A DNA stretch of 64,000 nucleotides from Streptomyces cyaneogriseus subsp. noncyanogenus (GCF_000931445.1 NZ_CP010849.1:4650001-4714000), one strand, 5' to 3'; shown: positions 17,899 to 27,154, numbered from the stretch's first letter. Translations and numbers: made by a program. Notes: generated by a model not told the origin, from the sequence alone.

Positions 17899-19023
17899 GT
17901 GACTGAGATCGAGATCGGGCGCGGCAAGCGCGGCCGCCGGGCGTACGCCTTCGACGACATCGCCGTCGTCCCCAGCCGCCGTACGCGGGACCCGAAGGAG
18001 GTCTCGATCGCCTGGCAGATCGACGCCTACCGCTTCGAGCTGCCGTTCCTGGCCGCCCCCATGGACTCGGTCGTCTCCCCGGCCACCGCGATCCGCATCG
18101 GCGAGCTCGGCGGCCTCGGCGTGCTCAACCTGGAAGGGCTGTGGACGCGGTACGAGGACCCGCAGCCGCTGCTGGACGAGATCGCGGAGCTGGACGCGCG
18201 GAGCGCGACCCGCCGGTTGCAGGAGATCTACGCCGCCCCGATCAAGGAGGAGCTGATCGGGCAGCGGATCAAGGAGGTGCGCGACTCGGGCGTGGTCACC
18301 GCCGCCGCGCTCTCCCCGCAGCGCACGGCCCAGTTCTCCAAGGCCGTCGTGGACGCGGGCGTGGACATCTTCGTCATCCGCGGGACGACGGTCTCGGCCG
18401 AGCACGTCTCGTCCTCGCACGAGCCGCTCAACCTGAAGCAGTTCATCTACGAGCTGGACGTCCCGGTGATCGTCGGCGGCTGCGCCACCTACACCGCCGC
18501 CCTGCACCTGATGCGCACCGGTGCGGCGGGCGTGCTCGTCGGCTTCGGCGGCGGCGCCGCCCACACCACGCGCAACGTCCTCGGCATCCAGGTGCCCATG
18601 GCCACCGCGGTCGCCGACGTGGCCGCCGCCCGCCGGGACTACATGGACGAGTCCGGCGGCCGGTACGTGCACGTGATCGCGGACGGCGGCGTCGGCTGGT
18701 CCGGCGACCTGCCCAAGGCGATCGCCTGCGGCGCCGACGCGGTGATGATGGGCTCCCCGCTCGCCCGCGCGACCGACGCGCCGGGCAAGGGCCACCACTG
18801 GGGCATGGAGGCCGTCAACGAGGAGCTGCCGCGCGGCCAGAAGGTCGGCCTCGGCACGGTGGGCACGATCGAGGAGATCCTCACCGGCCCGTCCCACAAC
18901 CCTGACGGCTCCATGAACTTCTTCGGCGCCCTGCGCCGCGCCATGGCCACCACCGGCTACAGCGAGCTCAAGGAGTTCCAGCGCGTCGAGGTCACGGTCG
19001 CGGACTCGCAGCACCGGCGGTAG
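17899..19023 (+). CDS. guaB3: GuaB3-family IMP dehydrogenase-related protein
   Basis: A 374-residue TIM-barrel relative of IMP dehydrogenase without CBS domains (FDDIAVVPSRRTRDPKEVSI, FLAAPMDSVVSP, LADGG-type strand VIADGGVGWSGDLPKA). The loop that in GuaB reads GPGSICTTR here reads FGGGAAHTTRN, so the canonical nucleophilic Cys is missing. The M. tuberculosis neighbour Rv3410c is the same family; its exact reaction is not settled. GTG 17899 is chosen because it follows AGGGAAAGGCC and starts the conserved block. A strong hairpin terminator follows the stop. Confidence 0.9.
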   Translation: MTEIEIGRGKRGRRAYAFDDIAVVPSRRTRDPKEVSIAWQIDAYRFELPFLAAPMDSVVSPATAIRIGELGGLGVLNLEGLWTRYEDPQPLLDEIAELDARSATRRLQEIYAAPIKEELIGQRIKEVRDSGVVTAAALSPQRTAQFSKAVVDAGVDIFVIRGTTVSAEHVSSSHEPLNLKQFIYELDVPVIVGGCATYTAALHLMRTGAAGVLVGFGGGAAHTTRNVLGIQVPMATAVADVAAARRDYMDESGGRYVHVIADGGVGWSGDLPKAIACGADAVMMGSPLARATDAPGKGHHWGMEAVNEELPRGQKVGLGTVGTIEEILTGPSHNPDGSMNFFGALRRAMATTGYSELKEFQRVEVTVADSQHRR

Positions 19024-19043
19024 TCGGCTCCCGCGGCAGGAGA

Positions 19044-19083
19044 AAAGGGCCGGTCACCCGTACGTCGGGTGACCGGCCCTTTC
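19044..19083. terminator. Bidirectional terminator between guaB3 and the nucleotide-sugar dehydrogenase gene
   Basis: AAAGGGCCGGTCACCC pairs perfectly with GGGTGACCGGCCCTTT around a GTACGTC loop. An A run on one side and a T run on the other let it serve both converging genes. Confidence 0.92.
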
Positions 19084-19091
19084 GCGTTCCG

Positions 19092-20300
19092 TCACAACCG
19101 GTGCGCCGCCCCCGTCGGGGTGGCGCCGCGGGTGTCCAGCAGGAGCTGGGCCTTCACGGACAGGCCCTGGAGGTCGTAGGTGCGGTGCTGCTGGAGGAGG
19201 ATGGTCAGGTCGGCCTCGGCGGCGGCCTCGTAGAGGGAGTCGACGCGGGGGACGGGGCGGTCCAGGACGGTCCAGGCCGGGATGTGCGGGTCGTGGTAGC
19301 TCACGGAGGCGCCCAGTTCCATCAGGCGGACGGCGATCTCCTGGGCGGGGGCCGCCTGCTGGTCGGCGAGGTCCGCCTTGTAGGTGACGCCGAGGAGCAG
19401 CACGCGGGCGCCGCGCGCGGACTTGCCGTGCTCGTTGAGGAGGGCGGCGGCGCGCTGGACGACGTACCGGGGCATCTGGTCGTTGACCTGCTGGGCCAGT
19501 TCGACCATGCGCAGGACGCGGCTGGCGCGGCCGGTCAGGTCCTGGGGGACGGAGTGGCCGCCGACGCCGGGGCCGGGGCGGAAGGCGTGGAAGCCGAACG
19601 GCTTGGTCTCCGCGCAGCGGATGACGTCCCACAGGTCGACGCCCAGGTCGTGGCAGAGGACCGCCATCTCGTTCACGAGTGCGATGTTGACGTGGCGGAA
19701 GTTGGTCTCCAGGAGCTGGACCGTCTCCGCCTCGCGGGGGCCGCGGGCGCGGACCACCTTGTCGGTGAGGCGGCCGTAGAAGGCGGCGGCCGACTCGGTG
19801 CAGGCGGGGGTGAGGCCGCCGATCACCTGGGGTGTGTTGGCGGGAGTGAAGTCGCGGTTGCCGGGGTCGACCCGGCTTGGCGAGTAGGCGAGGTGGAAAT
19901 CGCGTCCGGCGCGCAGCCCCGAGCCCTTCTCCAGGACCGGGCGGAGGAAGTCCTCCGTGGTGCCCGGCTGCACCGGTGACTCCAGGATCACGGTGGTGTG
20001 CGGCCGCAAATGGCCGGCGAGGGTGCGGGCCGCCGCGCCGACCTGGGCGAGGTCCAGGCCGCCGTCCGCGCCCGGCGGGGTCGGCGCGCAGATGACCGCG
20101 GTGCGCACCCGGCCGAGTTCGGCCGGGGACGCGGTCGTCCGGAAGCCCCCCGAGAGCATCCGGCGCAGTTCGGCGGGGGTGAGCGGGTCGGCCTCGGGCC
20201 CGGTCCGGTAGCCCAGGGTGGGGATGCCGGCGGCGACGGCGGCCTGGGCCAGGGGCAGGCCGTACGGGCCGAGTCCGATGACGGCGAGATCTGCGGGCAT
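19092..20300 (-). CDS. UDP-glucose/GDP-mannose dehydrogenase-family protein with Cys-to-Ser active site
   Basis: A 402-residue member of the nucleotide-sugar dehydrogenase family, which oxidises a sugar C6 alcohol to the acid with two NAD+. The N-terminal Rossmann domain starts AVIGLGPYGLPLAQAAV. CAPTP, ESPVQPGTTED and the central dimer helix (AETVQLLETNFRHVNIALVNE) are present, then the UDP-binding domain (VLLLGVTYKADLADQQAAPA). The active-site motif, normally GPG-GG-(S/H)C-P-D, reads GPGVGGHSVPQD: the catalytic Cys is Ser. Substrate class resembles UDP-ManNAc dehydrogenases (GGH motif). Normal turnover is doubtful. Confidence 0.87.
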   Translation of the reverse strand: MPADLAVIGLGPYGLPLAQAAVAAGIPTLGYRTGPEADPLTPAELRRMLSGGFRTTASPAELGRVRTAVICAPTPPGADGGLDLAQVGAAARTLAGHLRPHTTVILESPVQPGTTEDFLRPVLEKGSGLRAGRDFHLAYSPSRVDPGNRDFTPANTPQVIGGLTPACTESAAAFYGRLTDKVVRARGPREAETVQLLETNFRHVNIALVNEMAVLCHDLGVDLWDVIRCAETKPFGFHAFRPGPGVGGHSVPQDLTGRASRVLRMVELAQQVNDQMPRYVVQRAAALLNEHGKSARGARVLLLGVTYKADLADQQAAPAQEIAVRLMELGASVSYHDPHIPAWTVLDRPVPRVDSLYEAAAEADLTILLQQHRTYDLQGLSVKAQLLLDTRGATPTGAAHRL

Positions 20301-20576
20301 GGCGTGGGCCGTCCTTCCCAGTAACCGAAGCGGGACAGGTGCGCAAGCCCGGTGGACAAGATGGGCGAGCGCACTGTCAGACTAGGAGTAAATATGACCG
20401 ATTTGCGGGATTGGTCGGCCGAGTTTCGGTGGGTGTTTCCTCGGGCGCCGTCCACAGGCCGGGGCCGCGTGGTGGCTGAAGCCGGGCATCCCGGTCAGAA
20501 TTCGGTCATGGGGGGTACCAGGAACCGGGCTACGCCCGACGGGTGCGGCCGACGCGAATGACAGCGGGAGGCAGCG

Positions 20577-22283
20577 GTGAGGACAGCGACACTGGGGCCG
20601 GCGCAGCGCGCCGAGTCGCTCGCGGCGATGGCCGAGCGGGAACTGGACGTGCTCGTCGTGGGCGCGGGGGTGGTCGGCGCGGGCACCGCCCTCGACGCCG
20701 CCACCCGGGGCCTGGCCACCGGCCTGGTCGAGGCGCGGGACTGGGCGTCGGGCACCTCCAGCCGGTCCAGCAAGCTGATCCACGGCGGCCTGCGCTATCT
20801 GGAGATGCTCGACTTCGCCCTCGTCCGGGAGGCGCTCAAGGAGCGCGGCCTGCTGCTGGAACGGCTCGCGCCGCACCTGGTCAAGCCGGTGCCGTTCCTG
20901 TATCCGCTGCGGCACAAGGGCTGGGAGCGGCTGTACGCCGGTTCGGGCGTCGCCCTCTACGACGCGATGTCGATGGCCCGCGGGCACGGCCGGGGGCTGC
21001 CCCTGCACCGGCACCTGACCCGGCGTCACGCCCTGCGGGTCGCGCCCTGCTTGAAGAAGGACGCGCTGGTCGGCGCGCTCCAGTACTACGACGCCCAGAT
21101 GGACGACGCCCGGTTCGTGGCGACCCTCGTCCGCACCGCGGCGGCGTACGGCGCGCTGGCCGCCAACCGCGCCCGCGTCACCGGGTTCCTGCGCGAGGGC
21201 GAGCGGGTCGTCGGCGCCCGGGTGCAGGACGTCGAGGCGGGCGGCGAGTACGAGATCCGCGCCAAGCAGGTCGTCAACGCCACCGGCGTGTGGACCGACG
21301 ACACCCAGGCGATGGTGGGGGAGCGCGGGCAGTTCCACGTCCGCGCCTCCAAGGGCATCCATCTGGTCGTCCCCAAGGACCGCATCCACTCCACGACCGG
21401 GCTGATCCTGCGCACCGAGAAGTCGGTGCTCTTCGTCATCCCCTGGGGCCGGCACTGGATCGTCGGCACCACCGACACCGACTGGGACCTGGACAAGGCC
21501 CACCCGGCCGCGTCCAGCGCGGACATCGACTATCTGCTCGAACACGTGAACTCGGTCCTCGCCGTGCCGCTCACCCGCGACGACGTCGAGGGGGTGTACG
21601 CGGGCCTGCGCCCGCTGCTGGCCGGCGAGTCGGACGCCACCAGCAAGCTGTCGCGCGAGCACACCGTGGCCCACCCCGTGCCGGGGCTGGTCGTCATCGC
21701 GGGCGGCAAGTACACGACGTACCGGGTGATGGCCAAGGACGCCGTGGACGAGGCGGTGCACGGGCTGGACCTGCGGGTCGCCGACTGCGTCACCGAGGAC
21801 GTCCCGCTGCTCGGCGCCGAGGGCTACCGGGCCATGTGGAACGCCCGCGCGCGCATCGCCGCCCGCGCCGGACTCCACGTCGTGCGCGTGGAGCACCTGC
21901 TCAACCGCTACGGCTCGCTGGCCGAGGAGGTGCTGGCCCTCATCGCCGACGACCCCTCCCTGGGCGCGCCGCTGCACTGCGCCGACGACTACCTGCGCGC
22001 CGAGATCGTCTACGCCGCCTCGCACGAGGGCGCCCGCCATCTGGACGACGTGCTGACCCGCCGCACCCGCATCTCCATCGAGACCTTCGACCGGGGCACC
22101 CGCAGCGCCCGCGAGGCCGCCGAGCTGATGGCGCCGGTGCTGGGCTGGGACGAGGGCCAGATCGCACGGGAGGTCGAGCACTACGAGAAGCGGGTGGAGG
22201 CCGAGCGGGAGTCGCAGCTCCAGCCGGACGACCTGACGGCGGACGCGGCACGGCTCGGGGCGCCGGACATCGTGCCGCTGTAG
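20577..22283 (+). CDS. glpD: Aerobic glycerol-3-phosphate dehydrogenase
   Basis: An FAD-dependent, membrane-associated enzyme that oxidises glycerol-3-phosphate to dihydroxyacetone phosphate and feeds electrons to quinone. The 568-residue protein begins its dinucleotide-binding fold at VLVVGAGVVGAGTALDAATR, continues with SSRSSKLIHGGLRYLEMLDF, the classic GlpD signature, and has the C-terminal domain (ITEDVPLLGAEG-like, then DEGQIAREVEHYEKRVEAER). The GTG at 20577 follows GGGAGGCAGCG. The 276-base upstream region is A/T richer and probably carries its promoter. No glpK or glpF is adjacent. Confidence 0.92.
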   Translation: MRTATLGPAQRAESLAAMAERELDVLVVGAGVVGAGTALDAATRGLATGLVEARDWASGTSSRSSKLIHGGLRYLEMLDFALVREALKERGLLLERLAPHLVKPVPFLYPLRHKGWERLYAGSGVALYDAMSMARGHGRGLPLHRHLTRRHALRVAPCLKKDALVGALQYYDAQMDDARFVATLVRTAAAYGALAANRARVTGFLREGERVVGARVQDVEAGGEYEIRAKQVVNATGVWTDDTQAMVGERGQFHVRASKGIHLVVPKDRIHSTTGLILRTEKSVLFVIPWGRHWIVGTTDTDWDLDKAHPAASSADIDYLLEHVNSVLAVPLTRDDVEGVYAGLRPLLAGESDATSKLSREHTVAHPVPGLVVIAGGKYTTYRVMAKDAVDEAVHGLDLRVADCVTEDVPLLGAEGYRAMWNARARIAARAGLHVVRVEHLLNRYGSLAEEVLALIADDPSLGAPLHCADDYLRAEIVYAASHEGARHLDDVLTRRTRISIETFDRGTRSAREAAELMAPVLGWDEGQIAREVEHYEKRVEAERESQLQPDDLTADAARLGAPDIVPL

Positions 22284-22531
22284 GCCCGGCGGGCGCGGGA
22301 CCTGACGGCGGTTCAGCGCCGGTCCGCCCGCCGCGCGCCGGGCGGGTCACCCGCACCCGCGCCCGGGGGCCGCCGCGGCACCACCCCCGCGCGGCCCGGC
22401 GGAACGTGCCGCTCCCCGGTGCGCGCGGCGGCCGGGGCCTGGCACGCCGTCAGGGGAGACCCTGGGCGTCGAGCACTTGTCGGGTGAGAGACAATGAAGG
22501 CTCTGTCAGGGCGGGTTGCATGAGGGGACGC

Positions 22532-24520
22532 ATGTCGGAGGCGGAGCGGGCGGGGACACCCCGTCAGGACAAGAGCGCACGTCTCCTCGCCGGGCGGTAC
22601 CGGCTGGGAGACGTGCTCGGCCGCGGCGGCATGGGCACGGTGTGGCGGGCCGAGGACGAGACCCTGGGGCGCACGGTCGCCGTCAAGGAGCTGCGGTTCC
22701 CGTCGAACATCGACGAGGAGGAGAAGCGCCGCCTGATCACGCGCACGCTGCGCGAGGCCAAGGCGATCGCGCGGATCCGCAACAACGGCGCCGTGACGGT
22801 CTTCGACGTGGTCCAGGAGGACGACCGGCCCTGGATCGTCATGGAGCTGGTCGAGGGCAAGTCCCTCGCCGAGGTCATCCGCGAGGACGGCCTGCTGGAC
22901 CCGAAGCGCGCGGCGGAGGTCGGTCTCGCCGTCCTCGACGTGCTGCGCTCCGCGCACCGCGAGGGCATCCTGCACCGCGACGTGAAGCCGTCGAACGTGC
23001 TCATCGCCGAGGACGGCCGGGTCGTGCTCACCGACTTCGGCATCGCCCAGGTCGAGGGCGACCCGTCCATCACCTCCACCGGCATGCTCGTCGGCGCGCC
23101 CTCGTACATCTCCCCCGAGCGGGCGCGCGGGCACAAGCCGGGCCCGGCGGCCGACCTGTGGTCGCTCGGCGGCCTGCTGTACGCGGCGGTGGAGGGGGTG
23201 CCGCCGTACGACAAGGGTTCCGCGATCGCGACGCTCACCGCGGTGATGACCGAGCAGCTGGAGGAGCCGAAGAACGCCGGTCCGCTGCGCGACGTCATCT
23301 ACGGTCTGCTCACCAAGGACCCGGCCCAGCGCCTGGACGACGCCGGCGCCCGCGCCCTGCTGAACGCGGTCATCCACGGGTCCGGCCCGCGCGGTGCCCA
23401 GCCGGAACCGGCGGACGCCACGAAGGTGGTCCCGCTGCCGGTGCAGCCGGGGCGGGGCGCGGGCGGGAGCGGCGCGGACACCGGGGGCAGGGGCGAGGAG
23501 CCCGGGGAGCGGCTGCGCGGGGCGCTGCGGTCGGTGCGCAAGGCCGCGGTGGCGGCGGGGGCGTCCGGCGCGGCGGCCTCCGGGAGCAAGGCCGCCGCCT
23601 CCGGCCCGGCCGGTACCGCCGCCACGCCGGCGGCGGCCGGTGCCCGGGGCGCCCGTGCCACGGCGCCGGTCGCCGGCGCGGCGAACGGCGCGGCGGGCCG
23701 CGGCGGTTCGGGATGGCCGGTGATGTCCCCGCCGGACCTGCCGCCCCGGCCCGTGCCCAAGGCGTCGCTGACCGACGTGGTGCCGCGGCGGACGCTGGTG
23801 ATCATCGCGGTCGTCGTGGTGCTCGCCGTCGTCGGCGCCGTCCTGGCCCTCACGCTCGGCGGCGACGACGAGGGCGCACAGGGCGCCGGAAGCGGCAAGG
23901 GCGGCACGACCGTCGCGAGCGCCACCTCCAGCGGCGACACCGGCGAGGACGACGGCGGCACCCACACCGACGGCGCGGCCGGGGAGTCGGCGACCTCGAC
24001 GTCGGAGCCGGGCGGCTCCACCCCGGGCAGCGGGACGGCCACGGCCACCTCCGCCCGCCCGGACGAGGGGAAGGACTCCGCCGGCGACGGCGCCGCGTCC
24101 ACCCACCGGGGCAGGCAGGGGTACACGATCGGACTGCCCGCGGGCTGGTCCTACCGCTCCAGCGACGCCGCCGGGGACCGGTTCACCGGTCCCCGCGGGC
24201 AGAAGCTGCTCATCGGCTGGACCTCCACGCCGAAGGACGACCCGGTGGCCGACTGGAAGAACCAGGAGCGCTCCATGGTGCGCTCCCAGTACCAGAGGAT
24301 CCGCATCGAGAAGGTCGACTACCGCGGCTGGAACACCGCCGACTGGGAGTTCACCTACGTCCAGGGCGGGACCGCATACCGGTCGGTCGACCGGGGTTTC
24401 GTCGTCAACGACCACCAGGGCTACGGGCTGATGTACACGGCCAAGGCGGCCGACTGGGACGGCGACCTGCGCAAGGACACCTGGCGCACACTGACGCGCA
24501 CCTTCCGGCCCAAGGCGTGA
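22532..24520 (+). CDS. Receptor-type Ser/Thr protein kinase (array member 1)
   Basis: A 662-residue Hanks-type kinase. The glycine loop (LGRGGMGTVWRAED), VAVKELR Lys, HRDVKPSN catalytic loop, TDFGIAQ and SPERARG activation-segment end are all intact, so it should be active. An Ala/Gly/Pro-rich juxtamembrane stretch follows, then one membrane helix (TLVIIAVVVVLAVVGAVLAL) and an extracytoplasmic Ser/Thr-rich stalk ending in a globular domain (IGLPAGWSYRSSDAAG). There are no PASTA repeats. ATG 22532 is preferred; an in-frame ATG lies at 22520. It is the first of four tandem kinase genes homologous to the Streptomyces cluster linked to spore-wall synthesis. Confidence 0.93.
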   Translation: MSEAERAGTPRQDKSARLLAGRYRLGDVLGRGGMGTVWRAEDETLGRTVAVKELRFPSNIDEEEKRRLITRTLREAKAIARIRNNGAVTVFDVVQEDDRPWIVMELVEGKSLAEVIREDGLLDPKRAAEVGLAVLDVLRSAHREGILHRDVKPSNVLIAEDGRVVLTDFGIAQVEGDPSITSTGMLVGAPSYISPERARGHKPGPAADLWSLGGLLYAAVEGVPPYDKGSAIATLTAVMTEQLEEPKNAGPLRDVIYGLLTKDPAQRLDDAGARALLNAVIHGSGPRGAQPEPADATKVVPLPVQPGRGAGGSGADTGGRGEEPGERLRGALRSVRKAAVAAGASGAAASGSKAAASGPAGTAATPAAAGARGARATAPVAGAANGAAGRGGSGWPVMSPPDLPPRPVPKASLTDVVPRRTLVIIAVVVVLAVVGAVLALTLGGDDEGAQGAGSGKGGTTVASATSSGDTGEDDGGTHTDGAAGESATSTSEPGGSTPGSGTATATSARPDEGKDSAGDGAASTHRGRQGYTIGLPAGWSYRSSDAAGDRFTGPRGQKLLIGWTSTPKDDPVADWKNQERSMVRSQYQRIRIEKVDYRGWNTADWEFTYVQGGTAYRSVDRGFVVNDHQGYGLMYTAKAADWDGDLRKDTWRTLTRTFRPKA

Positions 24521-24543
24521 ACCGGGGACTTCCGGGTTCACCG

Positions 24544-24557
24544 GCCTGATATCAGGC
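24544..24557. repeat. Perfect 14-bp palindrome upstream of the pseudokinase gene
   Basis: GCCTGATATCAGGC, in the gap between kinases 1 and 2 and about 30 bases upstream of a possible -10 (TATCGT at 24588-24593). Candidate operator; the binding protein is unknown. Confidence 0.35.
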
Positions 24558-24673
24558 ATCCACTCTTTGCGGGTTGCCTCCGGCACGTATCGTGAATGAC
24601 TGCGGACCGTGCGCAGCGGGAACGGGACGCGGGGCGAACGGAATTGATGGACCGGGCAGCCGGGGGAGGCAAC

Positions 24674-27154
24674 GTGGACGACTACGCGGGCCGGGTGCTC
24701 GCCGACCGCTACCGCCTGCCGCTGCCGCCCGCGGACGCGTACGAACTCACCGAGACCCGCGCCTTCGACACCTACAGCGGGCAGGAAGTCCTCATCCGGC
24801 AGGTGCCGTTGCCCGAGGTCGTCGAGGCGGAGGTGCTCGACGCGGAGGGCCTGCCCGAGGGATTCACCGCCCGGGACGGGGCCGCGCGCCCCGGCGGGCG
24901 GCCGTCCCTCGGCCGGGGCGGCACGCGCCGGCCCGCCGACCCGCTGGTGCGGCATGCCATCGAGGCCGCCCAGGCCGCCGCGCGCATCCCCGACCATCCG
25001 CGGCTCGACCAGGTCTTCGACGTGTTCGCCGAGGACGGCTCGCTGTGGGTCGTCAGCGAATTCGTCGCCGCCCGGCCGCTGGCGGCCCTGCTCGCCGAGG
25101 AGCAGCTCAGCCCGTACCGGGCCGCCGAAGTCGCCTCCGACGTCCTCATGGCGCTGCGGGTCCTGCACGGCCACGGCTGGGTGCACCGCAACATCACCGC
25201 CCGTACGGTCCTCGTCTGCGACGACGGGCGGGTCGTGCTGACCGGCCTCGCGGTCGGCGCGGCGGAGGAGGCCCTGTGCGGATACGACCCGGTCCCCGCA
25301 CCGGAGGACGAGCCGGGCGGGGACGACGTGGACGGTCACGGCGGCTTCGGGACGCCCGTCGGTCCGGCCGGTCCGGAGGCGCCCGCCGACCCGGAGGCCG
25401 CCCGCCGGGCCGCCATCCGGGCGCGGTCCGCCGAGGGGGGTGCGGCCCTCGGAGCGGAGCCACCCCCCGGACTGCCCGCCGGGCGGACGCCCGGCCCCGG
25501 GCAGCTCCCCGCACCCGGCCGGGCGCCCGACGCCCTGGACACCAGCGGGGACATCCGCGCGGCGCGCGCCGGGGCGATCGCCGCGTACCGCGAGGGAGCG
25601 CGGGCCGCGGCCCGCGTCCAGGAGGCGCAGAACGGCCGGGCCGCGCTGCCCGGCGCCCGCCCGGCGCCCGAGACGCGTCCCGCGCCGTACGCCGGCGAGG
25701 CGGGCCGTCCGGTGCCCGGCGCCCGCCCCGCCCCGGAGAACGGCCCCGTACCGGGCCGGATCGCCGACCCCTACGGCGTCGGGACGGACTCCTGGCACGG
25801 CGCCGCCCCCCGCACCCCGGCGGGCGGACAGGAGGCGCCCGGCCGTCCCGTCCCGCCCTCCGGCGGCTGGGACGAACCGGCCGCCCCCGCACGCCGCGGC
25901 CCCGCCACCGCGCTCGCCGCCGAGCGGGCCCGGCAGACGCGGATGGCGGTGGTCGGCCCGGTGACCGAGCGCTGGGCCCCCGAGCAGGCCGGTCCCGTGC
26001 ACGAGAACTGGCGGCTGGCGCCGCCCATCGGTCCCGCCACCGATCTGTGGGCGCTGGGCGCCCTCCTCTTCCGGGCCGTCCAGGGGCACGCGCCCTACCC
26101 GGAGGAGTCGACCGCCGAGCTGGTGCAGATGGTGTGCGCGGAGCCGCCCGCGTTCGCCGAGGAGTGCGGACCGCTGAGGCCGGTCGTGGAGTCGCTGCTC
26201 CGTCAGGACCCCACCGAGCGCATCGACTTCGAGGAGCTGAGCGGCTGGCTGCGCTCCCTGGTGCGCTCCGCGCCCGAGCCGGACGCCGGACTGTACGTCG
26301 TCGCCGCCCCGCCCGCCGACGCCGGCCGGCTGCCCGTCGTACGCCGCCGGGGCGAGCTGGTGCGCAGGCGGCGGGCCGGACTGCCCGCCCACCACGGGCG
26401 CCACAAGCGGGCCCGGGAGGAGACGCGCTCCCCGCGCAGCCTGGGCCGCCTGCTGCTCCTGCTGGTCCTGGCCGGCATGGCCGCGGCGATCACCTACGCC
26501 ATGCTCTTCCTGCCCAAGGCCGAGACGGACGGCGCCGCCCCGGCGGACCGCACCGGCGCGGTCGGCGGGGTGAGCCAGGCACCGCCGCCGCCCACCGGCA
26601 CCGGCAGCGACCCCCACCCCGACCAGAAGACCTCCGGGGGCGAGGGGGAGCCCACCGAGTCGGCCGCGTCCACCGAGCCCCAGACCACCGACCCGAAGAC
26701 CGCCGAGGGCTTCACCCTGCGCACGGACCCCGAGGGCTTCCGCGTCGCCGTCGCGGACGGCTGGAACCGCGCGCCCGCCAACGGCCGCGGCCAGGTCGTG
26801 TACTCCCGCGGCGGCTTCGAGCTGCTCGTCGTGCCGGGCCGGGACAGCGCGCAGGACTACGGCACCGATCCGATGGCCTACCAGCGCGACAGCGAACGCG
26901 AGTTGCAGCCCTACCGCGACTCGACCTGGGCCACCTCCACCGGCCTGAAGAGCATCGAGGTGGGCGGACGCACCATGGCCGAGGGGCAGTTCACCTGGAC
27001 CGACCCCCGGGGGCGCGAGCTGTACGTGCGCAATCTCGCCATGCTGATCGACGGCCGGTACCACGTGGTCCAGGTGCGCGGCCCGGAGTCGGAGCGGGAC
27101 GAGGTCACCCGGCTGTACGAGCAGGCGTCGGCGACGTACACGCCCACGGGCTGA
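24674..27154 (+). CDS. Pseudokinase with extracytoplasmic domain (array member 2)
   Basis: An 826-residue membrane protein with a kinase-like fold that has lost every catalytic residue. There is no GxGxxG loop; the VAIK Lys segment reads VLIRQV; HRD reads HRN (residues 171-173) and the Lys and Asn that follow are Thr; DFG reads GLA. The D-LWALGALL helix of the C-lobe is retained. A long Pro/Ala insertion (roughly residues 200-440) precedes one membrane helix (LLLLLVLAGMAAAITYAMLF) and an extracytoplasmic domain like that of its neighbours. The GTG at 24674 with GGGGGAGG is chosen over ATG 24596. It probably acts as a scaffold or allosteric partner. Confidence 0.9.
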   Translation: MDDYAGRVLADRYRLPLPPADAYELTETRAFDTYSGQEVLIRQVPLPEVVEAEVLDAEGLPEGFTARDGAARPGGRPSLGRGGTRRPADPLVRHAIEAAQAAARIPDHPRLDQVFDVFAEDGSLWVVSEFVAARPLAALLAEEQLSPYRAAEVASDVLMALRVLHGHGWVHRNITARTVLVCDDGRVVLTGLAVGAAEEALCGYDPVPAPEDEPGGDDVDGHGGFGTPVGPAGPEAPADPEAARRAAIRARSAEGGAALGAEPPPGLPAGRTPGPGQLPAPGRAPDALDTSGDIRAARAGAIAAYREGARAAARVQEAQNGRAALPGARPAPETRPAPYAGEAGRPVPGARPAPENGPVPGRIADPYGVGTDSWHGAAPRTPAGGQEAPGRPVPPSGGWDEPAAPARRGPATALAAERARQTRMAVVGPVTERWAPEQAGPVHENWRLAPPIGPATDLWALGALLFRAVQGHAPYPEESTAELVQMVCAEPPAFAEECGPLRPVVESLLRQDPTERIDFEELSGWLRSLVRSAPEPDAGLYVVAAPPADAGRLPVVRRRGELVRRRRAGLPAHHGRHKRAREETRSPRSLGRLLLLLVLAGMAAAITYAMLFLPKAETDGAAPADRTGAVGGVSQAPPPPTGTGSDPHPDQKTSGGEGEPTESAASTEPQTTDPKTAEGFTLRTDPEGFRVAVADGWNRAPANGRGQVVYSRGGFELLVVPGRDSAQDYGTDPMAYQRDSERELQPYRDSTWATSTGLKSIEVGGRTMAEGQFTWTDPRGRELYVRNLAMLIDGRYHVVQVRGPESERDEVTRLYEQASATYTPTG

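Noticed and set aside
20394..20561. Possible 55-residue ORF upstream of glpD with AGGAG before its ATG
   Set aside because: Sequence has no recognisable features, composition is poor and it fills a region more likely to hold the glpD promoter. Kept only as a possibility.
24596..24673. Upstream ATG start for the pseudokinase gene
   Set aside because: A likely -10 box lies only two bases before it, while GTG 24674 has a near-perfect ribosome site.
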